Notes: generated from the letters alone by a model not told the origin. Counted from the first letter of the stretch, positions 1 to 8,886 are shown. The stretch: DNA of 64,000 nt from an uncultured bacterium (GCA_949282195.1 CASDOW010000009.1:1-64000), one strand, 5' to 3'. A program made the numbers and translations.

Positions 1-195
1 ACATAAATTACAATTCTCACCAAACTTACTGCACTCACTTGTTATATCTGATACAGAACCGCCCCCGCCAAAGATTGAATTAGAGAACTTCTTTGTAATC
101 AACGGCGTAAAAGCAGCAGTTATACAAGAGATTACAATTAATGATATAAGCAGCTCAACTAATGAGAAGCCCGATTTTGTGTTCATATTCCGCAT
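1..195 (-). CDS. Pilin-like cysteine-containing protein, N-terminal 65 residues (cut by window edge)
   Basis: Read on the minus strand from ATG at 195 (an AGGAT ribosome site lies 5 nt upstream) and open to base 1. The first 65 residues show a type IV prepilin N-terminus: a short basic leader, then Gly-Phe-Ser-Leu-Val-Glu (Gly at -1, Phe +1, Glu +5) and a hydrophobic helix. A Gly-rich stretch (residues 43-46) and the first cysteines (55, 62, 65) follow. The helix and following basic residues (ELLISLIV through ITKKF, 24 residues) are identical to the 723-residue protein at 55081, so the two are paralogs. A prepilin peptidase would be expected to cleave before Phe10 (inference). The rest lies outside the window. 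An alternative start is ATG at 186. Confidence 0.85.
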   Translation of the reverse strand, partial: MRNMNTKSGFSLVELLISLIVISCITAAFTPLITKKFSNSIFGGGGSVSDITSECSKFGENCNLC

Positions 196-259
196 AATTA
201 ATCCTTTAAACTATCACATATAGGTATAGTTTTTTAAAAAATTGTTAACTTATAATAAT

Positions 260-284
260 ATATTCTATCTATTTATTAGAATAT
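260..284. promoter_or_regulatory. Palindrome between divergent genes, possible operator
   Basis: ATATTCTA (260-267) and TAGAATAT (277-284) form a perfect 8-bp inverted repeat with a 9-nt centre. It sits in the divergent intergenic region between the pilin-like gene and the XRE regulator. A -10-like TATAAT for the regulator lies at 317-322. An autoregulatory operator for the XRE protein is a reasonable guess but only positional. Confidence 0.35.
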
Positions 285-346
285 GTCAAATATTTTCTAC
301 CATATAGATAGTTTATTATAATTAAAAATCTTTTAAAGTGGTATTA

Positions 347-673
347 ATGGACGAGATAATTTTTCAAATCGGAAGTAGGATAAAAGAAATAAGAAAAAAA
401 CGAGGGTTAACTCAAGCTAAATTAGCTGAGAAGATTAATGTTGATCCAAAATATATAAGCAGGCTTGAAACAGGCAATTCAACGCCCTCTATCGCCACAA
501 TTGCAAAATTGAGCGACACATTAGACGTTGAAATGTTTAATTTCTTTATTGTTGAATCGGATAAAAAGAAAAATCAATTAATAGAGTTGATTAATTCCAA
601 ATTGCCAAAAGCAAGCATTAAAGAATTGAATGCAATTTTTGAAATATTAAATATAATGGTCGAAAAAAACTAA
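347..673 (+). CDS. XRE-family helix-turn-helix transcriptional regulator
   Basis: A 108-residue protein. An XRE/Cro HTH domain covers about residues 8-65 (TQAKLAEKINVDPKYISRLE at 22-41 is the recognition HTH), followed by a short helical tail that may mediate dimerisation. The ATG at 347 is preferred over the in-frame GTG at 338 because AAAGTGG sits just upstream of it. The stop codon overlaps the stop of the convergent helicase gene by a few bases. It is probably a cytoplasmic DNA-binding repressor. The target is unknown, but the palindrome at 260-284 and the divergent pilin-like gene are candidates. Confidence 0.85.
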   Translation: MDEIIFQIGSRIKEIRKKRGLTQAKLAEKINVDPKYISRLETGNSTPSIATIAKLSDTLDVEMFNFFIVESDKKKNQLIELINSKLPKASIKELNAIFEILNIMVEKN

Positions 674-3555
674 GCCAATGAGAATATTTCATAAATTTCA
701 TCATCAGAAAGTTCTGTGATAGTTTTTTCACCTTCGAAAACTGCAGCGTTTGCAAGCTCTCTTTTATCTTTGATTATTTTATCAATTTTTTCTTCAAAAG
801 TTGATAAAGTAATAAATCTGTGTATCATAACATTTTTATCTTGACCGATACGATAGGTTCTGTCTGTTGCTTGATCTTCAACAGCAGGATTCCACCAAAG
901 GTCATAATGAATTACATTAGATGCGCTTGTCAGGTTAAGTCCTAAACCACCTGCTTTCAAGGATAAAATCATGATTTTATCCTGAATATCATTTTGGAAT
1001 TTTTGAATAATTTCTTCCCTTTGTTTAACATTTAAGCTGCCATGGAAAAATAACGGTGTTTGATTAAATTCTTCAGCGATAATGTTTTCTAAAATTGTTC
1101 CCATTTCTTTATATTGAGTAAAAACAAGAACTTTTTCATCATTATCTAAAATATTATGTAAAATATCTACTAATTTTTGAGTTTTACCTGATGCATTTGC
1201 TGACATATCGCCATGTTTTAGGTAATGATAAGGATGATTGCAAACTTGTTTTAGGTTTGTAATCAGCTTAAATATTGCGCCTCGTCTATTCATTTTAGAT
1301 TCTGATTTTGCAATATTATCCATTGATTCTTTTAAAATGCGTTCATACAAAGCAACTTGCGGTTTTGTAAGATAACAAAAATCATCAAGAACAACTTTTT
1401 CAGGTAAGTCTGAAATGATTGTTTTATCTGTTTTTAGACGACGCAGCATAAAAGGACTAATTGCTTTTTTAAGCTTTTGCGCACGTGTTAATTCTTTAAA
1501 TCTTTCAATCGGAATTGAATAATTTTTGCTAAAATCACCAAGTGAGCCCAAATACCCCTTATTTATAAAGTCAAAAATTGACCATAATTCAGATAATCTG
1601 TTTTCAACAGGAGTACCTGTCATAGCCACTTTCATTTGAGCTTTAATTGCCTTGATTGCTTGAGTTTGGCTTGTTGAAGGGTTTTTAATGTTTTGAGCTT
1701 CATCAATAATTAAAATATCCCAGTTTGTTTTTTGGAATTTTTCAAGGTCAATTCTTAAAATTGCATAAGTAGTTAAAATTACATCGCATTTTGTTGAAAA
1801 TTCACGATTAAAGCCATGATAAGTTAAAACATTTAAGCTTGGTGCAAAATTGTTTAATTCGCTTTTCCAGTTACCCATTAATGTTGTAGGGCAAACAACA
1901 AGCGCGGGTTGTTTTAGTTTCTTCTCTTCTTTTAATTTTAAAATTAAACTAATAACCTGAATTGTTTTACCAAGACCCATATCGTCCGCTATGCAGCAGC
2001 CAAAGCCTTTTTTAATATTAGTGTATAACCAGCGATAACCGATTTCTTGGTATGCTCTTAGGGTTCCTTTTAATTCTTTTGGAAGTTCAATATCTTCAAC
2101 TTTGGTGAAATCAGAAATAACCCTTGCGAATGCTTCATCATAATCGAAATCATAATCATCAATTTTACCTGATAGAGCATTATGTAATAACTGCATTTTA
2201 TTAACAGTCAGATTAGGTTGTTTTTCTAAACGGGCAAGTAGTTTATCCGTTTCTTCCTTGTCAATTAAAATGTATCTGTCTTTATATTTAATTAAACCTT
2301 GAGAATTTTTAGCAAGTTCTCTGAATTCTTCAGCGGAAATTTTTTCGCCGTCGCCAAACGCAATTTCAACTTTAAAATTCATAATTTCATCAAGTGAAAT
2401 CGTTGAACCTGTCGGATTAGCAAGAAGTTCTTTTAAATCTTCAATTCTTTTTGCTTTGATTTTAGCGTTTATTGAGGCTCTTGGAATAATAACATTATTT
2501 AATCCTTCAGGAAGATTTACTTCCATACCCGCTTGAGATAAATAATATGTAATTTGGGTGATTAATTTATAAACGCCTGATAAATCAAGCTCCATTGTTA
2601 CATCTTCAAGGTCTTCAATGTATTTTGTTGCCCAATTTATTTGCTTTTCAATAACAATTTTATCTTCATCTGATAAGTCATCAAGATTAATTATTTCATT
2701 TTTTGTCTTATCTTTGGCTAAAATTCTAAGAAGGAATTTCTCATCAGATAGTTTTTCAATATTAAATACAGGAATGATATCATAGCTTCCAAGGCTCATC
2801 TCATCAAACCAAGTTTGAATATCAATAGCTAAATCGTTACCTTTTAATATTCTTTTTTGAAGAGCGTTTTTAACTAAATAAGGCGCTGCTTTTAAATCTT
2901 TAAAGCGATAATGTTTAACATTTAAAAATGTGAAAATAAGATAATTTAAATATCTTTTTATTAGTTTTTTAGTTGTATCAGAATCTAAGATATTATTATC
3001 AACTATTGTTGAATAAGCTTTTAGAAAGTCTTTGTTTTGAAAATACGGTTCATAAATAATGTTAAAAGTATCTTTTCTAAAGTTAACCGCAGGGATAAAA
3101 TGTAGTTTTTCAACAGTTTTTTTAACAAATTGAACAAGATTAAAATAAAATTTATAGTTATCTGAACAATCTGATAAATCAAGATTTTCATCTACTCCCG
3201 TAAAATATTCAAAAAACATATCAAGACTGATTTTATAACCGTAGTCACTTCCTCGATATTGAGGTCTTAGGCGGTATAGAGAGCCTTTTTGTTTCAGATA
3301 GTAATCAAAATTGTATGGCGGAGTAATGAAAATACTTGCATTATTTAATTCGTTGTCAAAATAAATCTCGGTTTGTCTTAAAATCGGGTTTTTTGTGTCA
3401 AAAGTATCAGCAAATTCTTCTTCAATTAATTCATAGATTAATGATAGTGTATATCTGAAATCCTTATTCTTTTGACTGTAGGGATTTTGATCAAGATTTA
3501 AAAGTAATTTTTCTATACTGTTCTTTTTAAAGCTTAAGTTAAAATTTTTGTCCAT
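670..3555 (-). CDS. SNF2-family ATP-dependent DNA helicase/translocase
   Basis: A 961-residue protein. The C-terminal half is a complete SNF2 motor: Walker A with DDMGLGKT near residue 525, a DEAQ box near 616 (IIDEAQ), motif III MTGTPVENR, and helicase-C motifs GGLGLNLTSA and QATDRTYRIGQ near 895-905. The first ~490 residues resemble the bacterial SNF2-associated region seen in HepA/RapA-like proteins that lack RapA's own N-terminus. Its role in chromatin-like remodelling, RNA polymerase recycling or repair cannot be told from sequence. The ATG at 3555 has no Shine-Dalgarno sequence; a TATAAT ends 11 nt upstream, so the leader would be only a few nucleotides. It is convergent with the XRE gene, sharing stop-codon bases. 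Confidence 0.92.
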   Translation of the reverse strand: MDKNFNLSFKKNSIEKLLLNLDQNPYSQKNKDFRYTLSLIYELIEEEFADTFDTKNPILRQTEIYFDNELNNASIFITPPYNFDYYLKQKGSLYRLRPQYRGSDYGYKISLDMFFEYFTGVDENLDLSDCSDNYKFYFNLVQFVKKTVEKLHFIPAVNFRKDTFNIIYEPYFQNKDFLKAYSTIVDNNILDSDTTKKLIKRYLNYLIFTFLNVKHYRFKDLKAAPYLVKNALQKRILKGNDLAIDIQTWFDEMSLGSYDIIPVFNIEKLSDEKFLLRILAKDKTKNEIINLDDLSDEDKIVIEKQINWATKYIEDLEDVTMELDLSGVYKLITQITYYLSQAGMEVNLPEGLNNVIIPRASINAKIKAKRIEDLKELLANPTGSTISLDEIMNFKVEIAFGDGEKISAEEFRELAKNSQGLIKYKDRYILIDKEETDKLLARLEKQPNLTVNKMQLLHNALSGKIDDYDFDYDEAFARVISDFTKVEDIELPKELKGTLRAYQEIGYRWLYTNIKKGFGCCIADDMGLGKTIQVISLILKLKEEKKLKQPALVVCPTTLMGNWKSELNNFAPSLNVLTYHGFNREFSTKCDVILTTYAILRIDLEKFQKTNWDILIIDEAQNIKNPSTSQTQAIKAIKAQMKVAMTGTPVENRLSELWSIFDFINKGYLGSLGDFSKNYSIPIERFKELTRAQKLKKAISPFMLRRLKTDKTIISDLPEKVVLDDFCYLTKPQVALYERILKESMDNIAKSESKMNRRGAIFKLITNLKQVCNHPYHYLKHGDMSANASGKTQKLVDILHNILDNDEKVLVFTQYKEMGTILENIIAEEFNQTPLFFHGSLNVKQREEIIQKFQNDIQDKIMILSLKAGGLGLNLTSASNVIHYDLWWNPAVEDQATDRTYRIGQDKNVMIHRFITLSTFEEKIDKIIKDKRELANAAVFEGEKTITELSDDEIYEIFSLA

Positions 3556-3641
3556 TTGATTATTTTATTATAAAGGGTTCTAATTTTAAAGATGTATTTT
3601 ATTGAATTAGTTTAAAAATAGGATAATACTTGTATTATTAA

Positions 3642-3669
3642 TTGAACTAAATTAATACCGTATTATAAT
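3642..3669 (+). promoter_or_regulatory. Promoter of the amidase gene, predicted leaderless
   Basis: TTGAAC (3642-3647), a 16-nt spacer and TATAAT (3664-3669). The -10 box ends 6 nt before the ATG at 3676, so transcription would start at or next to the start codon. No Shine-Dalgarno sequence is visible. Confidence 0.6.
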
Positions 3670-3675
3670 TTTTAT

Positions 3676-4857
3676 ATGAAAAAAATATTGCTGTTATTTT
3701 TCTTATTGTTTAGTCCTGTGTTTGCAAATTCTGATTTAAAAGATGTCGGAATAGCAAAATATGCAGTATTAGAAGTTTTAAGCGATAATACTCCTCTAAG
3801 AGAAAAACCTGATGAAAACGCTAAAAGAATAACTCATCTTTTTAAAGACAGCGTTTTATTTGCTGATAAACAAAATGATAAATATTACAGAATTGATTTA
3901 AATAAAAATAATTATGCTTGGATTAACAAAAAATTGGTCGAAGTTCAGGCAATAATTCCTGAAAAAAGATTTGATAATATAGAAAAAATATCTTTTAAGG
4001 AAGATAAGAAAAAATATCAATTTAATATAGAAACAAATTCAATAAGTGCATATGAATTTAAACAAAAAGGCAATAATATCGAATTTACACTTTTTGACAA
4101 TCGATATGACCCTACTGAAATTAAAATTGATAAAATAAATAAAAAATTTACTTTACCTAAATCAATTGAAAATGATTTTAAAATTCAATATGAAAATGAT
4201 AAACCTGTTTTTGGTTATGACATTTCAAGAAATGAAAAAGGATATCTGATAGAAGTTAAAAAAGCTCCTTTGATTAACGCTAAAAAACCCCTGAAACATA
4301 AAACTGTCGTGGTTGATCCAGGGCATGGAGGGTGCGAAAAAGGAGCATGTGCATTTAATTTAGAAGAAAAGAAATTAAATCTTCAAATATCTAAAAAATT
4401 AAAAAAAGAATTAAAAAGAAAAGGCGCAAAAGTATATTTAACAAGAACAAAAGATAAGCAAACCGACTTATATAAAAGAGTAGAATTTGCAAAAGAAAAA
4501 CAAGCTGATTTATTATTAAGTATTCATCAAAATTCTCTGCCCAATCCAAAATATATCGACAAAAAGCATGGTGTCGGCGTTTATTATTACAATGATTTTT
4601 CTTATCCTTTAGCAAGAAAAATTCAAGATAATCTATTAAAAGCAACAAACTTTAGAGATGATAAAGTTAATTATGCTTCTTTTGTTTTGACAAGGTCAAC
4701 AGCTCAACCAAGCGTTTTAATTGAATGCGGATATATAATCAGAAAAGAAGAAGCGCTAAAATTGGCAAATAAAAAATTTCAAAGAATTATTGCAAAAGCA
4801 ATTGCAAAAGGATGTGAGGAATATTTAAAAGAAACATTTGCTTTTACGCAGTTGTAG
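3676..4857 (+). CDS. Secreted N-acetylmuramoyl-L-alanine amidase (Amidase_3)
   Basis: A 393-residue protein that should cleave the amide bond between MurNAc and the stem peptide in the periplasm. It has a signal peptide (residues 1-17, ending PVFA) and an SH3-like region (about 30-90). A linker resembling an AMIN-type beta domain follows, then the catalytic Amidase_3 domain from about residue 210. Zinc ligands are visible as His217 in DPGHGG, Glu231 and His284 in SIHQN, and the catalytic Glu is Glu350 in IECGY. The canonical Asp after DPGHGG is replaced in the GCEKGAC segment, which adds two cysteines and is slightly unusual. It belongs to the AmiC/CwlM-like family. Its 3' end overlaps the convergent gene at 4844. 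Confidence 0.9.
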   Translation: MKKILLLFFLLFSPVFANSDLKDVGIAKYAVLEVLSDNTPLREKPDENAKRITHLFKDSVLFADKQNDKYYRIDLNKNNYAWINKKLVEVQAIIPEKRFDNIEKISFKEDKKKYQFNIETNSISAYEFKQKGNNIEFTLFDNRYDPTEIKIDKINKKFTLPKSIENDFKIQYENDKPVFGYDISRNEKGYLIEVKKAPLINAKKPLKHKTVVVDPGHGGCEKGACAFNLEEKKLNLQISKKLKKELKRKGAKVYLTRTKDKQTDLYKRVEFAKEKQADLLLSIHQNSLPNPKYIDKKHGVGVYYYNDFSYPLARKIQDNLLKATNFRDDKVNYASFVLTRSTAQPSVLIECGYIIRKEEALKLANKKFQRIIAKAIAKGCEEYLKETFAFTQL

Positions 4858-5740
4858 GGTCATTGAAGATGATTTTTGCATTTTTAAAAAGATTATTTTC
4901 TTTAATTTCCCTAAAATAATCTTTTGCTAAAATTTTGCTTTTTGAAATAAATTCCATGTTGTTTTCGTTTAATATTGCAATTAATTCTTTTGAATTCATG
5001 AAATAGTCTTTAACTTTAATATATAAATTAAAGCTTTTGTTTTTTTGTTTTAACTTAGTATAAATAAATTTTATTGCGTCTGTAAGATAGATATTATAGG
5101 CAAAATCGATTGAGAAATTGATATAATAATCAATATTGTTTTTTGTTGCAACTTCAAAATAGCCTAAAATTTTATTTTCATCATCATTGTAAAAAATAAA
5201 TTTTTCATATTTGTTTGAAAATTGATAAACTTCCCTTGAAAATAAAAATCTGTTAAATGAATTTATGCTTTCGTTATAAAAATCGCAAACATTTTTAGCC
5301 AACTCCTTTTTAAAGGGTTTTAAAAATAGTGTGCAACTTGCGTTTATTGAATTTATTTTATAAAGATATTCACAACCGCAGGCTCTGAAATTTAGTTCAT
5401 TTTTAAATATATTTAATAAAATGTCTCTTTTTTCATCAATTACAACATAGAAAGAATGTGCCCCCATGGCTCTATATCTGGACATTACATAATTGACTAA
5501 TTGATGAGCAAAAGAAGTTGAATTTTCTTCTAAGATTAATTTTGTAATTTTAAAACGAGTATGGCTTTTTGTATCTTTATCAAGGGTTATAAGGCCTTGT
5601 TGAATATTGTTATCAAGTGCAACAAAGCTTTCATTCGCATATTTTAACCTTAAGGGCAGAAGATAATTAACAAAACAAAAAAGTTTTGCTAAAGGATTTT
5701 TTTTGCAATCGGTGAAAACTATGTTTTTAATTTCAGTCAT
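4844..5740 (-). CDS. GNAT-like protein of unknown substrate
   Basis: A 298-residue protein with no signal peptide or membrane segment. Residues ~60-130 read like a GNAT core: a strand (FKITKLILEE), then a helix beginning ANQLV-like with a basic Arg-Tyr-Arg-Ala-Met-Gly turn, then a strand FYVVID and a helix/strand ending ELNFRACG. The C-terminal half could be a second degenerate GNAT fold. The acetyl-CoA pyrophosphate loop (Q/RxxGxG/A) is not canonical, so activity is uncertain. The gene starts 4 nt after folE2 ends and is probably in its operon. It has no clear Shine-Dalgarno sequence. Function is not recognised beyond this fold guess. Confidence 0.6.
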   Translation of the reverse strand: MTEIKNIVFTDCKKNPLAKLFCFVNYLLPLRLKYANESFVALDNNIQQGLITLDKDTKSHTRFKITKLILEENSTSFAHQLVNYVMSRYRAMGAHSFYVVIDEKRDILLNIFKNELNFRACGCEYLYKINSINASCTLFLKPFKKELAKNVCDFYNESINSFNRFLFSREVYQFSNKYEKFIFYNDDENKILGYFEVATKNNIDYYINFSIDFAYNIYLTDAIKFIYTKLKQKNKSFNLYIKVKDYFMNSKELIAILNENNMEFISKSKILAKDYFREIKENNLFKNAKIIFNDPTTA

Positions 5741-5743
5741 AAT

Positions 5744-6544
5744 TTATTTATAACACTTTTGATATGCCCAAGCATTATGATTATGGATAGATTCAAATGC
5801 TTCCATTTCAACTTCGTAGAAGTTTATTTTTTCGTTTTCGTTTAATTTTATTACAATATCTCTAATAACATCTTCAACAAATTTAGGGTTTTCATAAGCA
5901 CTTTCCGTTACAAATTTTTCATCTTCTCTTTTTAAGAGAGAGTAAATCTGGCATGAAGCACAGCTTTCGGCACTTTTAATTATATCTTCAAGCCAAATAT
6001 GTCTATTTGTATCGTATCCGACTTTTATTTTTAATAATGCTCTTTGATTGTGGGCGCCGTATTGTGAAATTTCTTTTGAACAAGGACATAGAGTTGTGAT
6101 TGGAACTTTAACTATCAAATAGAAATTGTAGTTGCAATTATCGTCTAATTCTCCTTCAAAAGCGCAATCGTAACACATCAAAGACTCAAGTTTGCTTTTT
6201 GGTGCGTATTTTGTTATGAAATATTTGAAGTCAAATTTTAAATATGCACTTTTAGCGTCAAGCTTTGCTTTCATATCAAACAAAATATGTTCAATATCGC
6301 TTGTTAAGAGGCATTTTGTTCTGTATTTATTCAAGATTTCGAGAAATCTTGACATGTGTGTTCCTTTGTAATGGGAAGGAAGACTCACAGACATTTTGGC
6401 TTTTGCATATACAACTTCTTCAAGGTTGTTTTTGTTGTCTTGCGGCTTCCTTTCTATTTTTAAAGGAATTTCAACATCCTTAACACCAACTTTTTGAATT
6501 GGGATATTTCTTAAATCTTTTTGATTTTGAACATCTTTTATCAT
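5744..6544 (-). CDS. folE2: GTP cyclohydrolase FolE2 (type IB)
   Basis: A 266-residue protein of the COG1469 family. It converts GTP to 7,8-dihydroneopterin triphosphate for folate and, where present, queuosine synthesis. Diagnostic residues are the CPCSKEIS motif at 153-160 followed by YGAHNQR (His165), and a conserved SLP..KGTHMSR segment near 55-65. FolE2 enzymes can use metals other than zinc. The start at 6544 gives the usual family length; a longer reading to 6634 would run inside the upstream gene. The ATG lies 1 nt after the TAA of the 110-residue gene, so translational coupling is likely, as no strong Shine-Dalgarno sequence is seen. Confidence 0.92.
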   Translation of the reverse strand: MIKDVQNQKDLRNIPIQKVGVKDVEIPLKIERKPQDNKNNLEEVVYAKAKMSVSLPSHYKGTHMSRFLEILNKYRTKCLLTSDIEHILFDMKAKLDAKSAYLKFDFKYFITKYAPKSKLESLMCYDCAFEGELDDNCNYNFYLIVKVPITTLCPCSKEISQYGAHNQRALLKIKVGYDTNRHIWLEDIIKSAESCASCQIYSLLKREDEKFVTESAYENPKFVEDVIRDIVIKLNENEKINFYEVEMEAFESIHNHNAWAYQKCYK

Positions 6545-6545
6545 A

Positions 6546-6878
6546 TTAATCAAAACTGTTTTTTTCAAGTGCCAATAATAACTTAAGAGCGGCAACTCTT
6601 TGAGTTTTTGGGTCAGCTTGGCGAAGCATTTCAACAGCCTTTATCATAACAGGGTCATTATCATACCATCTGTTACCTTTTCCTTGATATTGAGTAACAA
6701 TTTGATAAATTCTTTCTATAACGTCAGCGGCAACGTCTTCTTGCAATTTAAGCATGAAGTCTTTTGCTTGTTCTTTTTGTTCATCTGTTGATAATCTTAA
6801 AAGCTCAAGCGCCTCTTTTAATATAGGGTCTTTATCATACCAACGTCTTCCAGCGTTGTTTTGTGTTTGTTCGCTCAT
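6546..6878 (-). CDS. Small protein with two RWYDxDP repeats
   Basis: A 110-residue soluble, mostly helical protein. It holds two copies of a 17-residue unit (RWYDKDPILKEALELLR at 12-28 and RWYDNDPVMIKAVEMLR at 70-86) separated by a helical linker. A good Shine-Dalgarno sequence (AAAGGCGG) precedes the ATG at 6878. It is immediately upstream of and coupled to folE2. I do not recognise the family. The internal duplication suggests a binding scaffold with two equivalent sites (inference). Confidence 0.8.
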   Translation of the reverse strand: MSEQTQNNAGRRWYDKDPILKEALELLRLSTDEQKEQAKDFMLKLQEDVAADVIERIYQIVTQYQGKGNRWYDNDPVMIKAVEMLRQADPKTQRVAALKLLLALEKNSFD

Positions 6879-7041
6879 AAACCCGCCTTTCTCTTGATAC
6901 TTAGTATAGCAAATTTTTATTAAATTTAAAAGTAAATCAGCATGAATTTAATTCCACAAAATTTTTAATTATACCCGATTGGCTAATTTTAATTTACATT
7001 CTTAGTTTATAAAATTGTTGAAAATTAAGGAGAAAGATGAA

Positions 7042-7908
7042 ATGCAAAATCAACAAACTATTCTTATGACACCGCCAAAAGTAGAATTAGCTGAATTAAA
7101 GAATTTATTTTTTCAATTATCAACAAAAACCTGTAATTTAAAATGCAAACATTGTTATATAGAAAAAAATCCATATAAAACAGAACAAGATTTTATTCCT
7201 CTGGATAAAATCAAACAAGCTTTAATTTATGTTAAAAATAAAAACCTAAATTCAATTTATTTGACAGGAGGAGAACCTTTGATGCATCCTGATTTTAATC
7301 AGATTTTAAGATTATGCTTAAAGGTTTCAAATACAACGGTTTTATCAAACGGGGTTATGATAAATGATAAAAAGGCAAGATTTTTAAGAAAAATTGATGA
7401 TGAAAGCCAGTTTGAAACAATTTATCGAATTAGCCTTGATTCAACAAATGAATTAGAAAATGATGAATTAAGAGGCAGAGGCAGCTATAGAAAAGCCCTA
7501 AGTGCAATTATGAGCTTAATTAAATATGAATTTAATCCGATAATCAGCGTGGTGAATTATAAAAATAAACCCAAAGAAGAAATTTTTGACGAATTTCAAA
7601 GATATTTTATGAAAAAAGGAATTGAATTAGAAAATATCAATTTAAAAATCATTCCTTTTTATAATAAAAATTGCGAACAAAACCAAATTGAAAATATAGA
7701 TAATATTAATGTTAAAAATCTTGATTGTTATTCTTCAAGAGTGATAACTCAAAACGGTGTTTATTCTTGTCCTATGTTAGCTCAAGATTATAGAGCCAGA
7801 TTGGGTTCGTCTTTGGACGACTGCTCTAAAACAAGCTATTTAGATTGTGAAGCTTGTTGCGTTTGCATAAAATCGGGATTAAAAGCTCAGGTTAATGATT
7901 GGATGTAA
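7042..7908 (+). CDS. Radical SAM protein with a Cys-rich C-terminus
   Basis: A 288-residue protein. The radical SAM cluster motif CNLKCKHC (Cys31, Cys35, Cys38) is followed by TGGEPLMHPDF, the SAM-binding GGE motif. The last ~60 residues contain seven cysteines (CYSS, SCPM, DDCS, LDCEACCVC), which could hold an auxiliary [4Fe-4S] cluster like a shortened SPASM/twitch domain. The start at ATG 7042 has an excellent AAGGAGA site; the in-frame TTG at 7015 is rejected. It is monocistronic and convergent with the PIG-L-like gene, overlapping it by 17 nt. The substrate is unknown. Confidence 0.88.
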   Translation: MQNQQTILMTPPKVELAELKNLFFQLSTKTCNLKCKHCYIEKNPYKTEQDFIPLDKIKQALIYVKNKNLNSIYLTGGEPLMHPDFNQILRLCLKVSNTTVLSNGVMINDKKARFLRKIDDESQFETIYRISLDSTNELENDELRGRGSYRKALSAIMSLIKYEFNPIISVVNYKNKPKEEIFDEFQRYFMKKGIELENINLKIIPFYNKNCEQNQIENIDNINVKNLDCYSSRVITQNGVYSCPMLAQDYRARLGSSLDDCSKTSYLDCEACCVCIKSGLKAQVNDWM

Positions 7909-8674
7909 GATTTAGAAGGGGGATTTCTAAAAAATCTCTATATTCAAAACCCATAAATGTTTCGCAGAAGTCACAATTATAAAGATGTGCCCTAAAAGCA
8001 TTTAAACCGATGATTTTATCGGTATAGTTTTGATATTCTTCCCTAGGATAATACATATCTAAAATTCTTTTTTTGGTTTCAATTATTGAAGAAATATCAA
8101 TAGAATAATTAGGGGCGCAAAGCGCAAAATCTGCTTCATACATTATTACTTTAAGATTAGACTTGTGTTCTTTTTCTTCTAAAAGTTTTCTGAAATGTTC
8201 TAAAAGAGAGATTGTATCTGTGTGATTATCAAAAACATTTGGAATGAATATATAATCTGCTTCCGAAATATCAATTTTTCTAAAGGTTGAATAGTGATTT
8301 TTTAGGGTTTCATTGTCTATATCAAAAATTTTATACCCTTTTACTCTTAAGGATTTCATAACATCATGAAATTGTTGTTTTTTAATGCTTGCAGATTTGA
8401 TTGTGTCAAATTCTTTTAGCATATTTGAACCGTTTGTAAAACACAATATTTCAAAATTTTTCGGATATTGAGCAACCAGCCCGCCAAGACCTTTGATTTC
8501 GGCACCGGGGTATGGAGATAAAACAAGACATTTTGTGTTAATTGTGATTTTAAATTTGTTTGGTTTTTCTTTCATTTTTGAAAGAAAATAAAATATAAAA
8601 TTATGGTATTTTATTTTGTTTAAAATACCTGTTTTTTTAATGAAATTAAGTATTTTCTTTTTAATCTCAACCAT
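7892..8674 (-). CDS. PIG-L/LmbE-family protein with altered metal-binding motif
   Basis: A 260-residue protein resembling GlcNAc deacetylases of the PIG-L family: a beta strand ending CLVLSPYPGAE, a Gly-rich GLGG turn, then LCFTNGS, and a late FDNHTDT segment. In active members the first motif is (P/A)HPDDE. Here residues 54-59 read PYPGAE, losing the His and both Asp normally used for zinc and catalysis, although His in DNHTD is kept. It may be inactive or use a different chemistry. ATG 8674 is chosen because GATGGAT precedes it; a GTG at 8731 extends the frame. Confidence 0.7.
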   Translation of the reverse strand: MVEIKKKILNFIKKTGILNKIKYHNFIFYFLSKMKEKPNKFKITINTKCLVLSPYPGAEIKGLGGLVAQYPKNFEILCFTNGSNMLKEFDTIKSASIKKQQFHDVMKSLRVKGYKIFDIDNETLKNHYSTFRKIDISEADYIFIPNVFDNHTDTISLLEHFRKLLEEKEHKSNLKVIMYEADFALCAPNYSIDISSIIETKKRILDMYYPREEYQNYTDKIIGLNAFRAHLYNCDFCETFMGFEYRDFLEIPLLNLTSNH

Positions 8675-8886
8675 ATAAAATCCATCTGCGTTATTGAAAT
8701 TATAACAAAATGTATTTTTAAAAATCAACACAAAAAGGCTAAAATATAGGCTATTGTAAAGTTTGTTAATGAACTTTCGGTTATTTTAATAACTTTGTTA
8801 ATTTATGTAACGTTTTTAAGTAATTTTCTAAATATATGAGTATTCTGTGTCGATATTAAAAGTATCCAGAAAGGTGATGTAGGTAT

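Noticed and set aside
7015-7041. Upstream TTG start for the radical SAM gene
   Set aside because: The AAGGAG Shine-Dalgarno sequence lies inside this extension and is placed for the ATG at 7042.
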